A stretch of 64,000 nucleotides of DNA. Origin: Rhodobacteraceae bacterium Alg238-R152. GTDB taxonomy: Bacteria; Pseudomonadota; Alphaproteobacteria; Rhodobacterales; Rhodobacteraceae. Both the position numbers and the translations under genes were made by a program. Below the pieces are notes generated by a model. That model was not told the origin of the DNA and made no database searches. It saw nothing but the letters and a program-made list of their open reading frames with translations. The stretch lies in the NCBI GenBank assembly GCA_900537125.1, contig UNRJ01000004.1, forward strand, positions 248,001 through 312,000, in the 5' to 3' direction. Of this stretch, positions 51,960 through 61,140 are shown one piece after another (positions within the stretch are counted from its first letter, which is position 1; each line of letters begins with the position of its first letter).

Positions 51960-54900
51960 CGCTGCCTTGCGCCAGGCACGCAGGATCATCCACGCCACGC
52001 CCACCAGATAGCCGCCAAACGAAATCAACCATGCTCCCGCAAGGAACAACAACAGTGCTGGAAAGGCGGTGTTGAAGGTGTCCGTTGACAGGCCAAGCTG
52101 CGCCAGAAACGGGTGAATTTCGCCGTTTAGCAGCACCCAGCCAAAAGTTGTCACCAGCCATGCGGCGATGACAGCGGCGCAGAGAAAGACACCTGCACGG
52201 ATGCCTTTGGCGCGTGGTGCCCGGCGCAGGGCCTGCATCTGGCGATTAAAATCGTATTGGATGGCCACCAACGCGGGCACCACCAGCAACACCAGGAACA
52301 TGCCAAAGCCAAGACCGTAGACCAGCGTGATCACGGTGGGTTTGAGGAACTGCGCTTGGGCGCTGCGCTCAAACAGCAGGGGGGCAAGGCCCAAGACGGT
52401 GGTGGCTGTCGTCAAAAACACGGGCCGCAGCCGGTCGGCTGCGCCGTCGATGATTGAGGGGATCACGCCGCGGTCTTTGGCGTAGTCGTCAATGGTGGTG
52501 ATCAGCACAATGCTGTCGTTGATGATGATGCCAGTCATGCCTAAGAGGCCAACAACCGTGAACATCGACAGCGGCACGTCATGCCACCAGTGGCCGTAGA
52601 TGGTGCCAACCAAGCCAAAGGGAATGATCGCCATGACCACCATGGGTCGGGTCCAGCTGGAGAACACCCAAGCCAGCACAAGGTAGATACCTGCGAGGCA
52701 GAGGATCAAACCGGTGCGGGCATCGTTGAGGAATTCATCCTCTTGCTCTGACAGGCCAGCCATACGCCATTCCACCTGTGTTTCACTGGCGATGGTGGGC
52801 AAGATATCGTCACGCAGTTGCGCCAAGATGGCCTCGGCGCGGGCAGGATCGTCTTCGGAGATGTCGCCGGTCACGGAGATCAATCGCACGCCGTTTTCGC
52901 GGCGCACGGTGGAGAATCCGGTGCGGCTTTGCACGGTCACAACATCAGCCAGCGGCACATAAGCGCCGTTTGGTGTGCGCATCAGGCTGCCTTCGAGGAA
53001 ATCGGCGGTGAGCTCACCTACGGGCAGCTCGATGCGGATCGCGGCACTGCGCGGACCGTCTGGAAAGGTGGCGGCCTCAATACCATTGAGACGATGGCGC
53101 AACACGCGGCCCAGCGCGTCGATGGAAAAGCCCAGTGCGCGGCCTTGTGGCGTCAGCTCAAGGATCAATTCTTCTTTGTCGTAGCTAAGGTTGTCCTCAA
53201 CGGCGGAAACTTCGCCAAACTCTTCTAAGGCAGTTTTCAGAGCTTCACTGGCGGATTTCAGGGTTTCGCTGTCAGCGCCGTAAAACTGCACGTCCAAGGC
53301 ATCGCCGCCGGGACCAGAGCGCCAGCCACGGAAGCTCACAGTTTCTACAAGTGGATGGCGCGCGACGCGGTCTTGCAACTCGCCCACAAAGGCAAAACTG
53401 GAATAGGGGCGCAGGTCCGCGTCAATGAGTTCGATGGCGATGCCTCCCAAGAGGTCTGGGTCGAGGCTTTCAGACCCAGGCAGAGAGCGACCGGAATTGC
53501 CACCAATTTCGGCAATCACATAGTCCAGCGGATTGGTGCCATGACGCTCTTCGTATTCCTTTCCAAGCTCTTCGGTGGCGCGTTGCATCTCTTGCATCAT
53601 CGCAAGACTGTCGGCGCGAGTGGCGCTGGGTAGCATGGCGAAGTTGCCAGTCACAGAGCCACGCTCCGGCGCGTTGAAGAAGCGCCACTTGACGTCACCA
53701 CCAATGAACAAAGCTGCCTGCGTGGCTAAGGCGACCACGGCGACCGCCATAACCGGATAGCGCGCCCAGATCACAAACCGCATGAACGGGCGGAACAGGG
53801 TTTCACGGACCCAACGAAACCCTCGGTTCACCACGCGGGAAGGCACATCATACCAATGTTCCTTAGCGGAGTTTTTGATCGCATGGGCCATGTGGTGCGG
53901 CAGGATCAGGAAGCACTCCACCAGCGAGGCCAGGAGTACCACGATCACGGTGAACGGGATGTCTGCTATCAGATCGCCAAAGCGTCCACCGATGGCCGTG
54001 AGACCAAAGAAGGCAATCACTGTGGTGATGGTGGAGGAAAACACCGGCAACGACATGCGTTTGGCGGCGTTCTCAGCGGCCACGAACGGCGGCTCATTCA
54101 GGCGACGGGCACGCGCGTCGGCATGTTCGCCCACCACAATGGCATCATCCACCACGATGCCCAACGTGATGATCAAGCCAAACAGCGAGATCATGTTGAT
54201 CGTGAGCCCCGCCGCATACATCAACGCAACTGCGGCAAACATCGCCGTTGGGATCCCTGCGGCCACCCAGAAGGCGGTGCGGGCGTTCAGGAACAGGAAC
54301 AGCAGGACAACCACCAGCGCCAAGCCCATCAGCCCGTTGTCGATCAGCAGATTGAGGCGCCCAGTGATGGCTTCGGCGCGGGTGCGGATCAGCTCAAGCT
54401 TCACGCCTTGCGGCAAGGTTGCCTGCATTTCGGCGGCGACCTCTTCCACGGCACGTTGCATGGCAATGGCGTCGCCTGCATCGGTGCGGTCGACACGGAT
54501 CGACATCGCCGGATCGTTGCCGACAAAATACGTGCGGTTGCGATCCACGCCTTCGACACGCACAGTGGCTACATCGTCCACGGTCAGCTTGGTACCGTCG
54601 GAATTGGAGCGCAGGGCAATGCCTGCGATCTCATCCGGGGCGCGTTTCTCAACACCGGTGCGCACGCGGGCAAAGGCACCGGTCACATCGCCAGCAGGAT
54701 CCGCGTTGACCTCCTGTGCAATGGCCTGCGCGATCTGCTCCATGGTGATATCGTGGGTGATCAAATCAACAGAGGAAACTTCCACAATGGTCTGGCGTTC
54801 CGCCAAACCGCGAATAGTGGTACGGGTCACCCCCTCCGCATAGAGCCGCGTGACAAACTCATCCGCAAAGCGGGCAATCTGATTGACGTCCACGGGGCCG

Positions 54901-55349
54901 GTGATGACCACATCGGTGACGCGATCCCGCCATGCGCCGCGTCGAACTGTAGGGTCCTCGGCCTCTTCCGGTAGGGTGTTGACCGCATCTACAGCCACCT
55001 GCACGTCGTCGGTGGCGCGGGCCATGTCCCAGCCAGGCTCAAAATCGAGTGTGATGCGGGCGTTGCCTTCGGTGGACCGTGACGCGGTGCTTTCCACGCC
55101 TTCCACCGCCAAAAGCGCAGGTTCCATCACCTGAACAATGGCGGCATCAACATCTTCGGCCCCCGCCCCGTCCCAAGCAATGGACACAGAGACATTGTCG
55201 ATCACCACGTCGGGGAAAAACTGCGCCCGCATGCGGGGCATGGCGGCGATGCCTGCAAGGATCAGCACCACCAAAAGCAGGTTTGCGGCGGTGGCGTGGC
55301 GGGTGAAGTAGCTTAAAATGCCGCTGGCACGGTCGCTGATCTCCCGCAT
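51951..55349 (-). CDS. RND-family efflux transporter, permease subunit
   Basis: A 1132-residue inner-membrane proton-driven pump of the AcrB/HAE family. Twelve membrane segments in two halves are visible; the TM4 proton relay is GIVVDDAIVVGEHADAR with two adjacent Asp, and two large periplasmic loops are present. GLLGMTGIIINDSIVLITTIDD is the equivalent in the second half. The C-terminus has extra membrane segments, making it slightly long. It lies three bases after the membrane-fusion gene; no outer-membrane channel gene is nearby, so TolC or another unlinked channel is assumed. Confidence 0.94.
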   Translation of the reverse strand: MREISDRASGILSYFTRHATAANLLLVVLILAGIAAMPRMRAQFFPDVVIDNVSVSIAWDGAGAEDVDAAIVQVMEPALLAVEGVESTASRSTEGNARITLDFEPGWDMARATDDVQVAVDAVNTLPEEAEDPTVRRGAWRDRVTDVVITGPVDVNQIARFADEFVTRLYAEGVTRTTIRGLAERQTIVEVSSVDLITHDITMEQIAQAIAQEVNADPAGDVTGAFARVRTGVEKRAPDEIAGIALRSNSDGTKLTVDDVATVRVEGVDRNRTYFVGNDPAMSIRVDRTDAGDAIAMQRAVEEVAAEMQATLPQGVKLELIRTRAEAITGRLNLLIDNGLMGLALVVVLLFLFLNARTAFWVAAGIPTAMFAAVALMYAAGLTINMISLFGLIITLGIVVDDAIVVGEHADARARRLNEPPFVAAENAAKRMSLPVFSSTITTVIAFFGLTAIGGRFGDLIADIPFTVIVVLLASLVECFLILPHHMAHAIKNSAKEHWYDVPSRVVNRGFRWVRETLFRPFMRFVIWARYPVMAVAVVALATQAALFIGGDVKWRFFNAPERGSVTGNFAMLPSATRADSLAMMQEMQRATEELGKEYEERHGTNPLDYVIAEIGGNSGRSLPGSESLDPDLLGGIAIELIDADLRPYSSFAFVGELQDRVARHPLVETVSFRGWRSGPGGDALDVQFYGADSETLKSASEALKTALEEFGEVSAVEDNLSYDKEELILELTPQGRALGFSIDALGRVLRHRLNGIEAATFPDGPRSAAIRIELPVGELTADFLEGSLMRTPNGAYVPLADVVTVQSRTGFSTVRRENGVRLISVTGDISEDDPARAEAILAQLRDDILPTIASETQVEWRMAGLSEQEDEFLNDARTGLILCLAGIYLVLAWVFSSWTRPMVVMAIIPFGLVGTIYGHWWHDVPLSMFTVVGLLGMTGIIINDSIVLITTIDDYAKDRGVIPSIIDGAADRLRPVFLTTATTVLGLAPLLFERSAQAQFLKPTVITLVYGLGFGMFLVLLVVPALVAIQYDFNRQMQALRRAPRAKGIRAGVFLCAAVIAAWLVTTFGWVLLNGEIHPFLAQLGLSTDTFNTAFPALLLFLAGAWLISFGGYLVGVAWMILRAWRKAASA

Positions 55350-55352
55350 GGC

Positions 55353-56807
55353 TTAGCCCCCCATCCGGCTACGCAAACGTTCGACCATGCGCGCGGGGAC
55401 CTCTGGTTGGCTGAGCGCCTGCAACATGCGTTTTTTGGCGTCTGACGGAATGCGCCCGTTGGCTTCAACCGCAGCAACAAACTTGGCGCGCTCTTCGTCA
55501 CTTAGAGCAACCATCGCCGGCGCATCGGGGATTTTTTCTTCGCCGGTCAGTGGTTTCACTGCGATGCCTTCGCCCAATAGCGGCGTGCGGCGGGTGACGA
55601 CCTGTTGTCCTTCCAAGCCGCGTCCCCGTACCAACACGTCATCGCCTTGGCGGCGCACAAGGCGAACCTGTTGTGTGGTCAGGCGATTGCCGTCCCCAAC
55701 AACCAGAACTTCGCTGACCGCATTGATCGCAGTCGCAGGCAATCGGATCACATCCTCCAGCTCCGGTTCCCGCACCCGTACAGTCACAAAATCACCCGGC
55801 TTGAGCCCCCGTGGGCCGTCCAGTCGCGCATAAAGCACACGGCCGGTCTGGCCTTCGCCCACGGCAGCCGCGTCACGGGTGATCACGCCGGTGGCGGTCA
55901 GATCCGCGCCAAGCACGTCCATGGCTACGGTGATTTCCGCCTGGTGCACCTGACCGTTGTCATCCAATAGCCGGGCGTATTGCGTGGTGGACACCCTGAA
56001 GACCACTTCAAGCGCCTCAGCGTCGATCAAGGTCGCGAGGCGCTCGTTCATGGAAACCAATCCACCCTGCACGATATTGACCTCGGACAACGTGCCAGAA
56101 AAATCCGCCGTGATCACCGTGTCGTCGAGGTCTTTCTGGGCTTCGGCCAACTGGATTTTGGTCCGATCCAAACGGGTGACCGCCTGATCCACTCGCGCTT
56201 CGGCCTGTGCCAACGCGCGGCGATTTGACAGCACCGATTGACGCGCCGCAGCTTGGGCCAGCTCTGCCACTTCGACAGAGGCTGCGGTGCCAACGCCGCG
56301 CTCTTGCAGATCAATCTGGCGATCAAAGGCTTTTTGGCGCAGTCCCAATTGCGCCTGTGCAGACTTCAATTCGTCTTGCGCCAAGATCAGGGTGCGGTCT
56401 GCATCGCGTTGTTCGGCTTCCGCATCCAAAAGATCCGCGGCGAGGCGATCCAAAGCGTAGCTGGCTTTGGTGGGGTCAATTTTGGCAAGCACCTCACCGG
56501 CCGTGACATTGGCGCCGTCCTCAAAGTTTTCTGACAAAAAAACCACCGTGCCCGCAGCAGCGGCCCGCACTTCCAAAGAGCGACGGCTTTGCACCTCACC
56601 AAAAGCCACAAGCTCCGGTGTTTCGGCACCGGGTTCCGCGATTTTCACGTTCACGGTGAAGACGCGCTCGCGGGCGGGCGGGCCTTTGCTGTCTTGCGCC
56701 ATGCGCTCTTCTACCGCGTTCATCACAAGGCTGCCTGCATAGAGGATCAAAGCCACAGTGGCAGAGAGCAAAAACAGCCCCGTCAGACTTTGCCGTAAAA
56801 ATCTCAT
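55353..56807 (-). CDS. RND efflux periplasmic adaptor subunit
   Basis: A 484-residue membrane-fusion protein. An N-terminal membrane anchor (LTGLFLLSATVALILYAGSLV) is followed by a lipoyl-like half motif with AGEVLAKIDPT, a long alpha-helical hairpin (about residues 110-220, with DAEAEQRDADRTLILAQDEL), the second lipoyl half VITADFSGTLSEVNIVQGG, and beta-barrel domains. The last 50 or so residues form a charged helical tail with LSDEERAKFVAAVEANG, longer than usual. The ATG at 56807 follows GAGGCGAGG. It forms a two-gene operon with the permease. Confidence 0.92.
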   Translation of the reverse strand: MRFLRQSLTGLFLLSATVALILYAGSLVMNAVEERMAQDSKGPPARERVFTVNVKIAEPGAETPELVAFGEVQSRRSLEVRAAAAGTVVFLSENFEDGANVTAGEVLAKIDPTKASYALDRLAADLLDAEAEQRDADRTLILAQDELKSAQAQLGLRQKAFDRQIDLQERGVGTAASVEVAELAQAAARQSVLSNRRALAQAEARVDQAVTRLDRTKIQLAEAQKDLDDTVITADFSGTLSEVNIVQGGLVSMNERLATLIDAEALEVVFRVSTTQYARLLDDNGQVHQAEITVAMDVLGADLTATGVITRDAAAVGEGQTGRVLYARLDGPRGLKPGDFVTVRVREPELEDVIRLPATAINAVSEVLVVGDGNRLTTQQVRLVRRQGDDVLVRGRGLEGQQVVTRRTPLLGEGIAVKPLTGEEKIPDAPAMVALSDEERAKFVAAVEANGRIPSDAKKRMLQALSQPEVPARMVERLRSRMGG

Positions 56808-56918
56808 CTGCCTCGCCTCCCAGCGTCGGTGGTACGGTCCATGATGCGCCTGCCCAGACCAAAAGCCAAGGCACGCAAAGGTGATACGGATGTCAGCGAA
56901 CGTTCCGTCACATTTTTT

Positions 56919-56933
56919 GTCAAAATAATTGAC
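56919..56933 (-). promoter_or_regulatory. Palindromic operator candidate upstream of the RND operon
   Basis: GTCAATTATTTTGAC on the minus strand has perfect 5-base arms around TTATT and overlaps a TTGACA hexamer that could be the -35 element of the RND operon. A wider pair, TCCGTCA (56904-56910) and TGACGGA (56930-56936), flanks it. TetR-type regulators often bind such sites, but no regulator gene is adjacent. Confidence 0.4.
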
Positions 56934-56945
56934 GGAGGTGCAAGA

Positions 56946-57491
56946 TTATTTGCTGCGCTTCAAATGCTCGTCCAGCCGCGGCATGATTTCCACAAAGTTG
57001 CAGGGCATGTGGCGGTAATCGAGCTGATACTTCAGAATCTCGTCCCACGCGTCTTTGCAGGCACCGGGGCTGCCGGGCAGCGCAAAGAGATAGGTGCCAT
57101 TAGACACGCCCCCGGTGGCGCGGGATTGCACGGCAGATGTGCCGATTTTCTGCATCGAGACCATGGTGAAGACCGTGCCAAACGCCTCGAGCTCTTTTTC
57201 ATAGACGTCGCGGTGCGCCTCCACCGTCACATCACGCCCGGTGAGGCCGGTGCCGCCGGTGGAGATGATCACGTCGATGTTGTCGTCCGCACACCAGCCG
57301 CGCAGCTGCGCCGCGATGTCAGCACGCTCGTCTTTGATGATCGTGCGATCCGCGAGGATGTGGCCGGCCGCCTCCAACCGGGCGACCAGAGTGTCGCCGG
57401 AGCGGTCTTGGCTAAGGTCGCGGCTGTCACTGACCGTCAGGACGGCGATTTTCACGGGGATGAAGGTTTTTCTCTCGTCGATGCGGCCCAT
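56946..57491 (-). CDS. moaB: Molybdenum cofactor biosynthesis protein B
   Basis: A 181-residue MoaB/MogA-type protein, which adenylates molybdopterin or supports cofactor synthesis. VKIAVLTVSDSRDLSQDRSG, DVIISTGGTGLTGRDVT (the phosphate-binding TGGTG loop) and FALPGSPGACKDAWDEI are all present. The ATG at 57491 follows GGAG. It is the last gene of a minus-strand run with the phosphoesterase and uracil-DNA glycosylase genes, and stands apart from moeA-mobB-mobA. Confidence 0.94.
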   Translation of the reverse strand: MGRIDERKTFIPVKIAVLTVSDSRDLSQDRSGDTLVARLEAAGHILADRTIIKDERADIAAQLRGWCADDNIDVIISTGGTGLTGRDVTVEAHRDVYEKELEAFGTVFTMVSMQKIGTSAVQSRATGGVSNGTYLFALPGSPGACKDAWDEILKYQLDYRHMPCNFVEIMPRLDEHLKRSK

Positions 57492-57500
57492 GGCGGTCTC

Positions 57501-58106
57501 CTAGGCAGATGGTACGATGTCAAACCACGTGCCGGTGGGGCCGAGGTTCACAACTTTGGACGGGCCAACCTGTGACGACTGCCCCCAACAATCGTGGATA
57601 TGACCACATAGGACCAGCGGCGGCGCAATGCGCTCTATTGCCTCAAGCACCGCTGTGGAGCCAAGAGACAGGCCGGTGGAGGTGACATCAACATGGCCTT
57701 TGGGCGGTGAGTGGCTTATCAGGATATCGGCGGTTTCGCAGGCGGCCAGCATTTTGGCGGCGGTTGGGTCATCAAGGTCACAGGACCAGTCTTTGAAAGG
57801 CGTGACGGGCACTGCGTAACCAAGGCCGAAGATTTTGAGGCCTTCGAAGGTGGTGGCCTCGCCATGCAGGACAGTCGCATTGCTGGGCACGGCGGCGCGC
57901 AACTCATCTTCGCTTTCGTTGTTGCCCGGCACCATGATGATGGGCGCGGTGATGTCTGCGATCAGGTCCAAAGCGCCCGCGAGGTCTTGGCGGTGATTGG
58001 TGAAATCGCCAGCGGCAATGATCAAATCGGCATCTTGGCTCATCTCGACAAGGCGGCGCGCAGCGGGGGCGGCGCGGTGTAAGTCAGAGAACGCGAGAAT
58101 TTTCAT
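57501..58106 (-). CDS. Metallophosphoesterase
   Basis: A 201-residue calcineurin-like phosphoesterase. The metal ligand motifs are all visible: FSDLHRA (D-x-H), AAGDFTNH (GD), GNNES (GNH variant with Asn), SHSPPKGHVD and CGHIHD (GH-x-H). The size suits small cytosolic phosphodiesterases of the YfcE-like group. Substrate unknown. It overlaps the uracil-DNA glycosylase gene by four bases. Confidence 0.9.
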   Translation of the reverse strand: MKILAFSDLHRAAPAARRLVEMSQDADLIIAAGDFTNHRQDLAGALDLIADITAPIIMVPGNNESEDELRAAVPSNATVLHGEATTFEGLKIFGLGYAVPVTPFKDWSCDLDDPTAAKMLAACETADILISHSPPKGHVDVTSTGLSLGSTAVLEAIERIAPPLVLCGHIHDCWGQSSQVGPSKVVNLGPTGTWFDIVPSA

Positions 58107-58891
58107 GTGGCATCTTCCAGCTTGGCTTTCAGGCTTAACAGGTCAGCCCAGGCTTCCCGTTTGCTTGCAGGGCGGCGCAGCAAATCGGCGGGATGCATCA
58201 TCGGCAACACCGGTTTCCCCAATGCCTCCTGCCATGTCCCACGAAGCCGGTTGACGCCACGCTGTTCGAGCGCAATTTGGCAAGAGGTGCCGCCCATCAG
58301 GACAAGAACATCCGGTGCAACAATCTCCACATGTCTGGCAACAAACGGGCGCATCATGTTGATCACAGCAGGCGGGACATCCCCCCCACGAGGCGCGCGC
58401 CATGGCACTGGGTTAACCAGATAAACCGCATCTTTGCTCAAGGGCACGTCACGTCCCATATCGATGGCAGCAAGCATTTTGTCGAGCAGATGCCCGGCGC
58501 GTCCAACGAAGGGTTTGCCTTCGCGGTCTTCTTCGCGGTCTGGCGCGTCACCAATGATCATCACGCGGGCGGCTGGATTGCCATCGGCAAACACCAGATT
58601 GCGGGCGCCGCGTTTCAGATCACAATGTTCAAATGTTGCGAGAGCCTGTTCCAGCGCGGCCAAATCAGGTGCGGCCTTGGCTGCTTTCTGCGCTTCGGCT
58701 ACCGGGTCGATCTTTGGCATGGCCACTGGCGCGACGGGGGCCGCTTGCGCGATGGCAGCCTTTTTTTTAGGGTCTTCTTTGGGCGCATCATAGCGATTAA
58801 CAGGGGCGTCCAAAATGGCCTCGGTCGCGCCCAGTTCCACATGCCATTCCAGCAAGGCGCGCGCCGTATGATAGTCTAATGCCGATTCCAT
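58103..58891 (-). CDS. Uracil-DNA glycosylase family 4-like protein
   Basis: A 262-residue protein of the family 4 uracil-DNA glycosylase group, which removes uracil from DNA. It has NLVFADGNPAARVMIIGDAP followed by REEDREGKPFVGRAGHLLDK, YLVNPVPWRAP and the C-terminal HPADLLRRPASKREAW. About 85 N-terminal residues form an Ala/Lys/Pro-rich linker. Family 4 enzymes bind a 4Fe-4S cluster by four cysteines, but the entire protein has only two (EHCDLK and TSCQIA), and the usual GEAPG reads GDAPD. It is therefore a cluster-free or altered member. Confidence 0.85.
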   Translation of the reverse strand: MESALDYHTARALLEWHVELGATEAILDAPVNRYDAPKEDPKKKAAIAQAAPVAPVAMPKIDPVAEAQKAAKAAPDLAALEQALATFEHCDLKRGARNLVFADGNPAARVMIIGDAPDREEDREGKPFVGRAGHLLDKMLAAIDMGRDVPLSKDAVYLVNPVPWRAPRGGDVPPAVINMMRPFVARHVEIVAPDVLVLMGGTSCQIALEQRGVNRLRGTWQEALGKPVLPMMHPADLLRRPASKREAWADLLSLKAKLEDAT

Positions 58892-59017
58892 GGCCGCAGA
58901 GTAGACCGCCTATGCGCCAGACAAAAGAGCACAGAGACACCGATCATGCAGAGCGGCGCTTGCCCCGCCCCCTCACCCTTCTTATAAGCGGGCCAATCTC
59001 GGCAAAAGGAGCAGCAC

Positions 59018-59974
59018 ATGCGCTTTGATCACAAGCATCTTTTGGGGATCGAGCCACTCAGGCCCGACGAGATCACCACCATTTTGGACTTGGCAGATCA
59101 ATATGTTGATCAAAACCGGCGCACGCAGAAACATTCCGACGCGCTGGCCGGTCTAACCCAGATCAATATGTTTTTTGAAAATTCCACGCGCACGCAGGCG
59201 AGTTTTGAAATTGCCGGCAAACGTTTGGCCGCAGACGTGATGAACATGGCGATGCAGGCCAGCTCAATCAAAAAAGGCGAAACGCTGATTGACACGGCGA
59301 TGACGTTAAACGCGATGCACCCCGACTTGTTGGTGGTACGCCATCCACATTCCGGCGCGGTGGACCTTCTGGCGCAGAAAGTGAACTGCGCGGTGCTAAA
59401 TGCGGGCGATGGGCGACACGAGCATCCAACACAGGCTTTGTTGGATGCCTTGACCATTCGGCGCGCCAAAGGCCGGTTACACCGGTTGAACATCGCGATC
59501 TGTGGCGACATTGCGCACAGCCGTGTGGCGCGGTCGAACCTGATCCTGCTGGGTAAGATGGAAAACCGCGTGCGGCTGATTGGGCCACCCACGCTGGTAC
59601 CCGGCAACTTTGCCGAGTTTGGTGCGGAAATCTATGAGGACATGGAAGAAGGCCTCAAAGATGTGGACGTGGTGATGATGCTGCGCCTTCAGAAAGAGCG
59701 CATGGACGGCGGGTTTATCCCCTCTGAGCGCGAATATTACCACCGCTATGGCCTTGATGCGGCCAAGCTGGCCCATGCCAAAAACGACGCCATTGTCATG
59801 CACCCCGGCCCGATGAACCGTGGCGTGGAGATTGACGGTGAAATTGCGGACGACATCAACCGCTCTGTCATTCAGGAACAGGTTGAAATGGGCGTGGCGG
59901 TGCGTATGGCCGTAATGGACCTGCTGGCCCGCAACCTGCGTGAGTCTCGTGTCCCAAAAGTGAAGGAGGCTTAG
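59018..59974 (+). CDS. pyrB: Aspartate carbamoyltransferase catalytic subunit
   Basis: A 318-residue enzyme making carbamoyl aspartate, the second step of pyrimidine synthesis. The carbamoyl-phosphate motif is [15 protein letters not shown] (Q in place of the common R), then [17 protein letters not shown], the aspartate loop region, and [12 protein letters not shown]. The ATG at 59018 follows AAAGGAGC. No pyrI regulatory subunit is present; the operon continues through three small genes to a pyrC homologue, the pyrBC' type of arrangement. Confidence 0.96.
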   Translation: MRFDHKHLLGIEPLRPDEITTILDLADQYVDQNRRTQKHSDALAGLTQINMFFENSTRTQASFEIAGKRLAADVMNMAMQASSIKKGETLIDTAMTLNAMHPDLLVVRHPHSGAVDLLAQKVNCAVLNAGDGRHEHPTQALLDALTIRRAKGRLHRLNIAICGDIAHSRVARSNLILLGKMENRVRLIGPPTLVPGNFAEFGAEIYEDMEEGLKDVDVVMMLRLQKERMDGGFIPSEREYYHRYGLDAAKLAHAKNDAIVMHPGPMNRGVEIDGEIADDINRSVIQEQVEMGVAVRMAVMDLLARNLRESRVPKVKEA

Positions 59975-59977
59975 GCG

Positions 59978-60079
59978 ATGGAAGATCCAAAAGATCCAAA
60001 AATGAGTGGCCGCGTTGCCACCGTTGCCTTGATTGTGATGTTTGCCTTTGTTGGCCTGGTTGTCTGGATCGGGGGCTAA
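59978..60079 (+). CDS. 33-residue single-helix membrane peptide
   Basis: A tiny gene between pyrB and the next ORF: MEDPKDPKMSGRVATVALIV then a continuous hydrophobic helix ending VGLVVWIGG. A strong AAGGAGG ribosome site ten bases before the ATG supports translation, and the gene is packed between neighbours with three and five bases between. Single-span peptides of this size are often overlooked. Function unknown. Confidence 0.65.
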   Translation: MEDPKDPKMSGRVATVALIVMFAFVGLVVWIGG

Positions 60080-60084
60080 CGGGC

Positions 60085-60645
60085 GTGAAGGTCTCTTCTT
60101 CTGAACGTGGATTGGTGCGTCTCTTCGCGGTGGATCTACCCGGTGAGGAGATCGAGACCTTCCGTAGCGCCAAAATCAACTCAGATGGAGAGTTGGCCGA
60201 ATGGCCATTGGATGATGCGCTTGGGTTTAGCTTTTTAGATGAAGACTTCATTGAGCTTTTTGACGTCAGCGATCTCGAAGACCTCGGCTTGACCGGATAC
60301 ATGGTCGAAGGGCTTGGGATTGCCCAGAAAGACGTGAATGAGGATGCGGCGCGGTTGGCGGCACAAAAAGGCTGGGTGCTGATTGTATTGTCAGCGGCCT
60401 TTGGCGGCGTGGCGCAGACGCTGACGCCCAAATCACCGCTACGGTGGATTGGCACCTACGCGGTAGACGGTGCGCCGATACATTTCGAACAATTGCCGGA
60501 TGCCAGCGCCAAAGGCCCCGCCCCCACACATGGCACAGTGCCTCCTGCCTCCTCGTCCAACCCACACCTGACTTTATTGCTGGCCATTTTGGCCTTGCCC
60601 CTCGTTGCCCTGGTTCTGGGCGGCTTTCTCTTTTGGATTTTGTGA
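60085..60645 (+). CDS. Hypothetical protein with C-terminal membrane anchor
   Basis: A 186-residue protein with GTG start at 60085. The N-terminal 150 residues are soluble, with an acidic middle part (FSFLDEDFIELFDVSDLEDL), and a single hydrophobic helix near the C-terminus (LTLLLAILALPLVALVLGGF) would anchor it in the membrane. I do not recognise the family. Its TGA overlaps the next ATG by one base, so it is coupled within the pyrB-pyrC operon. Confidence 0.78.
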   Translation: MKVSSSERGLVRLFAVDLPGEEIETFRSAKINSDGELAEWPLDDALGFSFLDEDFIELFDVSDLEDLGLTGYMVEGLGIAQKDVNEDAARLAAQKGWVLIVLSAAFGGVAQTLTPKSPLRWIGTYAVDGAPIHFEQLPDASAKGPAPTHGTVPPASSSNPHLTLLLAILALPLVALVLGGFLFWIL

Positions 60646-61085
60646 TGCCTGATCTTTTGACACCCACCGCAGAGCTTTTGGATGGCGAAACCGTATTGGA
60701 GAGTTTTCAGGGCGATCGCAGCAGCTACATCCGCACCAATACCTGGATCGCTGCAGGTGCCATGGCTGTGGGCATGGGCATCTTGTGGGCGGTGGGCAAT
60801 CCTTATGTCTGGACCGGCGCAGTGGGGGGATTGGCCGCCGTTGTTGTGCGTGCAGGCTACTTGATGTCAGATGAACTGGCGGTGCGTTGGGATTTGACCA
60901 ACCAACGGCTGCTTGGGCCCGGTGGCCGTGCGATTTCGCTCAGCAATATCGCTGAATTGAACAAGCTGGGCAGCTTTGTGCAGGTGGTGACCAAAAACGG
61001 CGACAAGCACCTGATCAAATATCAGGCGGCCCCGCAGGCCACCATGGCCGCGATTGAGCGCGTCATGAACGGGGCCTCCACTTGA
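60645..61085 (+). CDS. Small membrane protein, possible bacterial PH-like domain
   Basis: A 146-residue protein with two membrane segments (NTWIAAGAMAVGMGILWAVG and WTGAVGGLAAVVVRAGYL) followed by a small beta-rich domain: LAVRWDLTNQRLLGPGGRAI, SLSNIAELNKLGSFVQVVTK and a final helix. That pattern, a membrane hairpin before strand-rich T-N-x-R-x-x-x-x, is like the bacterial PH domain family, an assignment I make from pattern alone. It lies between two unknown genes and pyrC. Confidence 0.72.
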   Translation: MPDLLTPTAELLDGETVLESFQGDRSSYIRTNTWIAAGAMAVGMGILWAVGNPYVWTGAVGGLAAVVVRAGYLMSDELAVRWDLTNQRLLGPGGRAISLSNIAELNKLGSFVQVVTKNGDKHLIKYQAAPQATMAAIERVMNGAST

Positions 61086-61140
61086 CTTATCAACAACGAA
61101 CGACACAAAGACGCCGCGCACCGGCTCAAGGAGATCACCA

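Noticed and set aside
53782..54974. Plus-strand ORFs of more than 350 codons opposite the RND permease
   Set aside because: Shadows of a long conserved gene; no ribosome site or recognisable domain.
57061..57080. GGGCAGCGC within moaB as another hairpin-family copy
   Set aside because: It has no complementary right arm and encodes part of the conserved LPGSPG motif.
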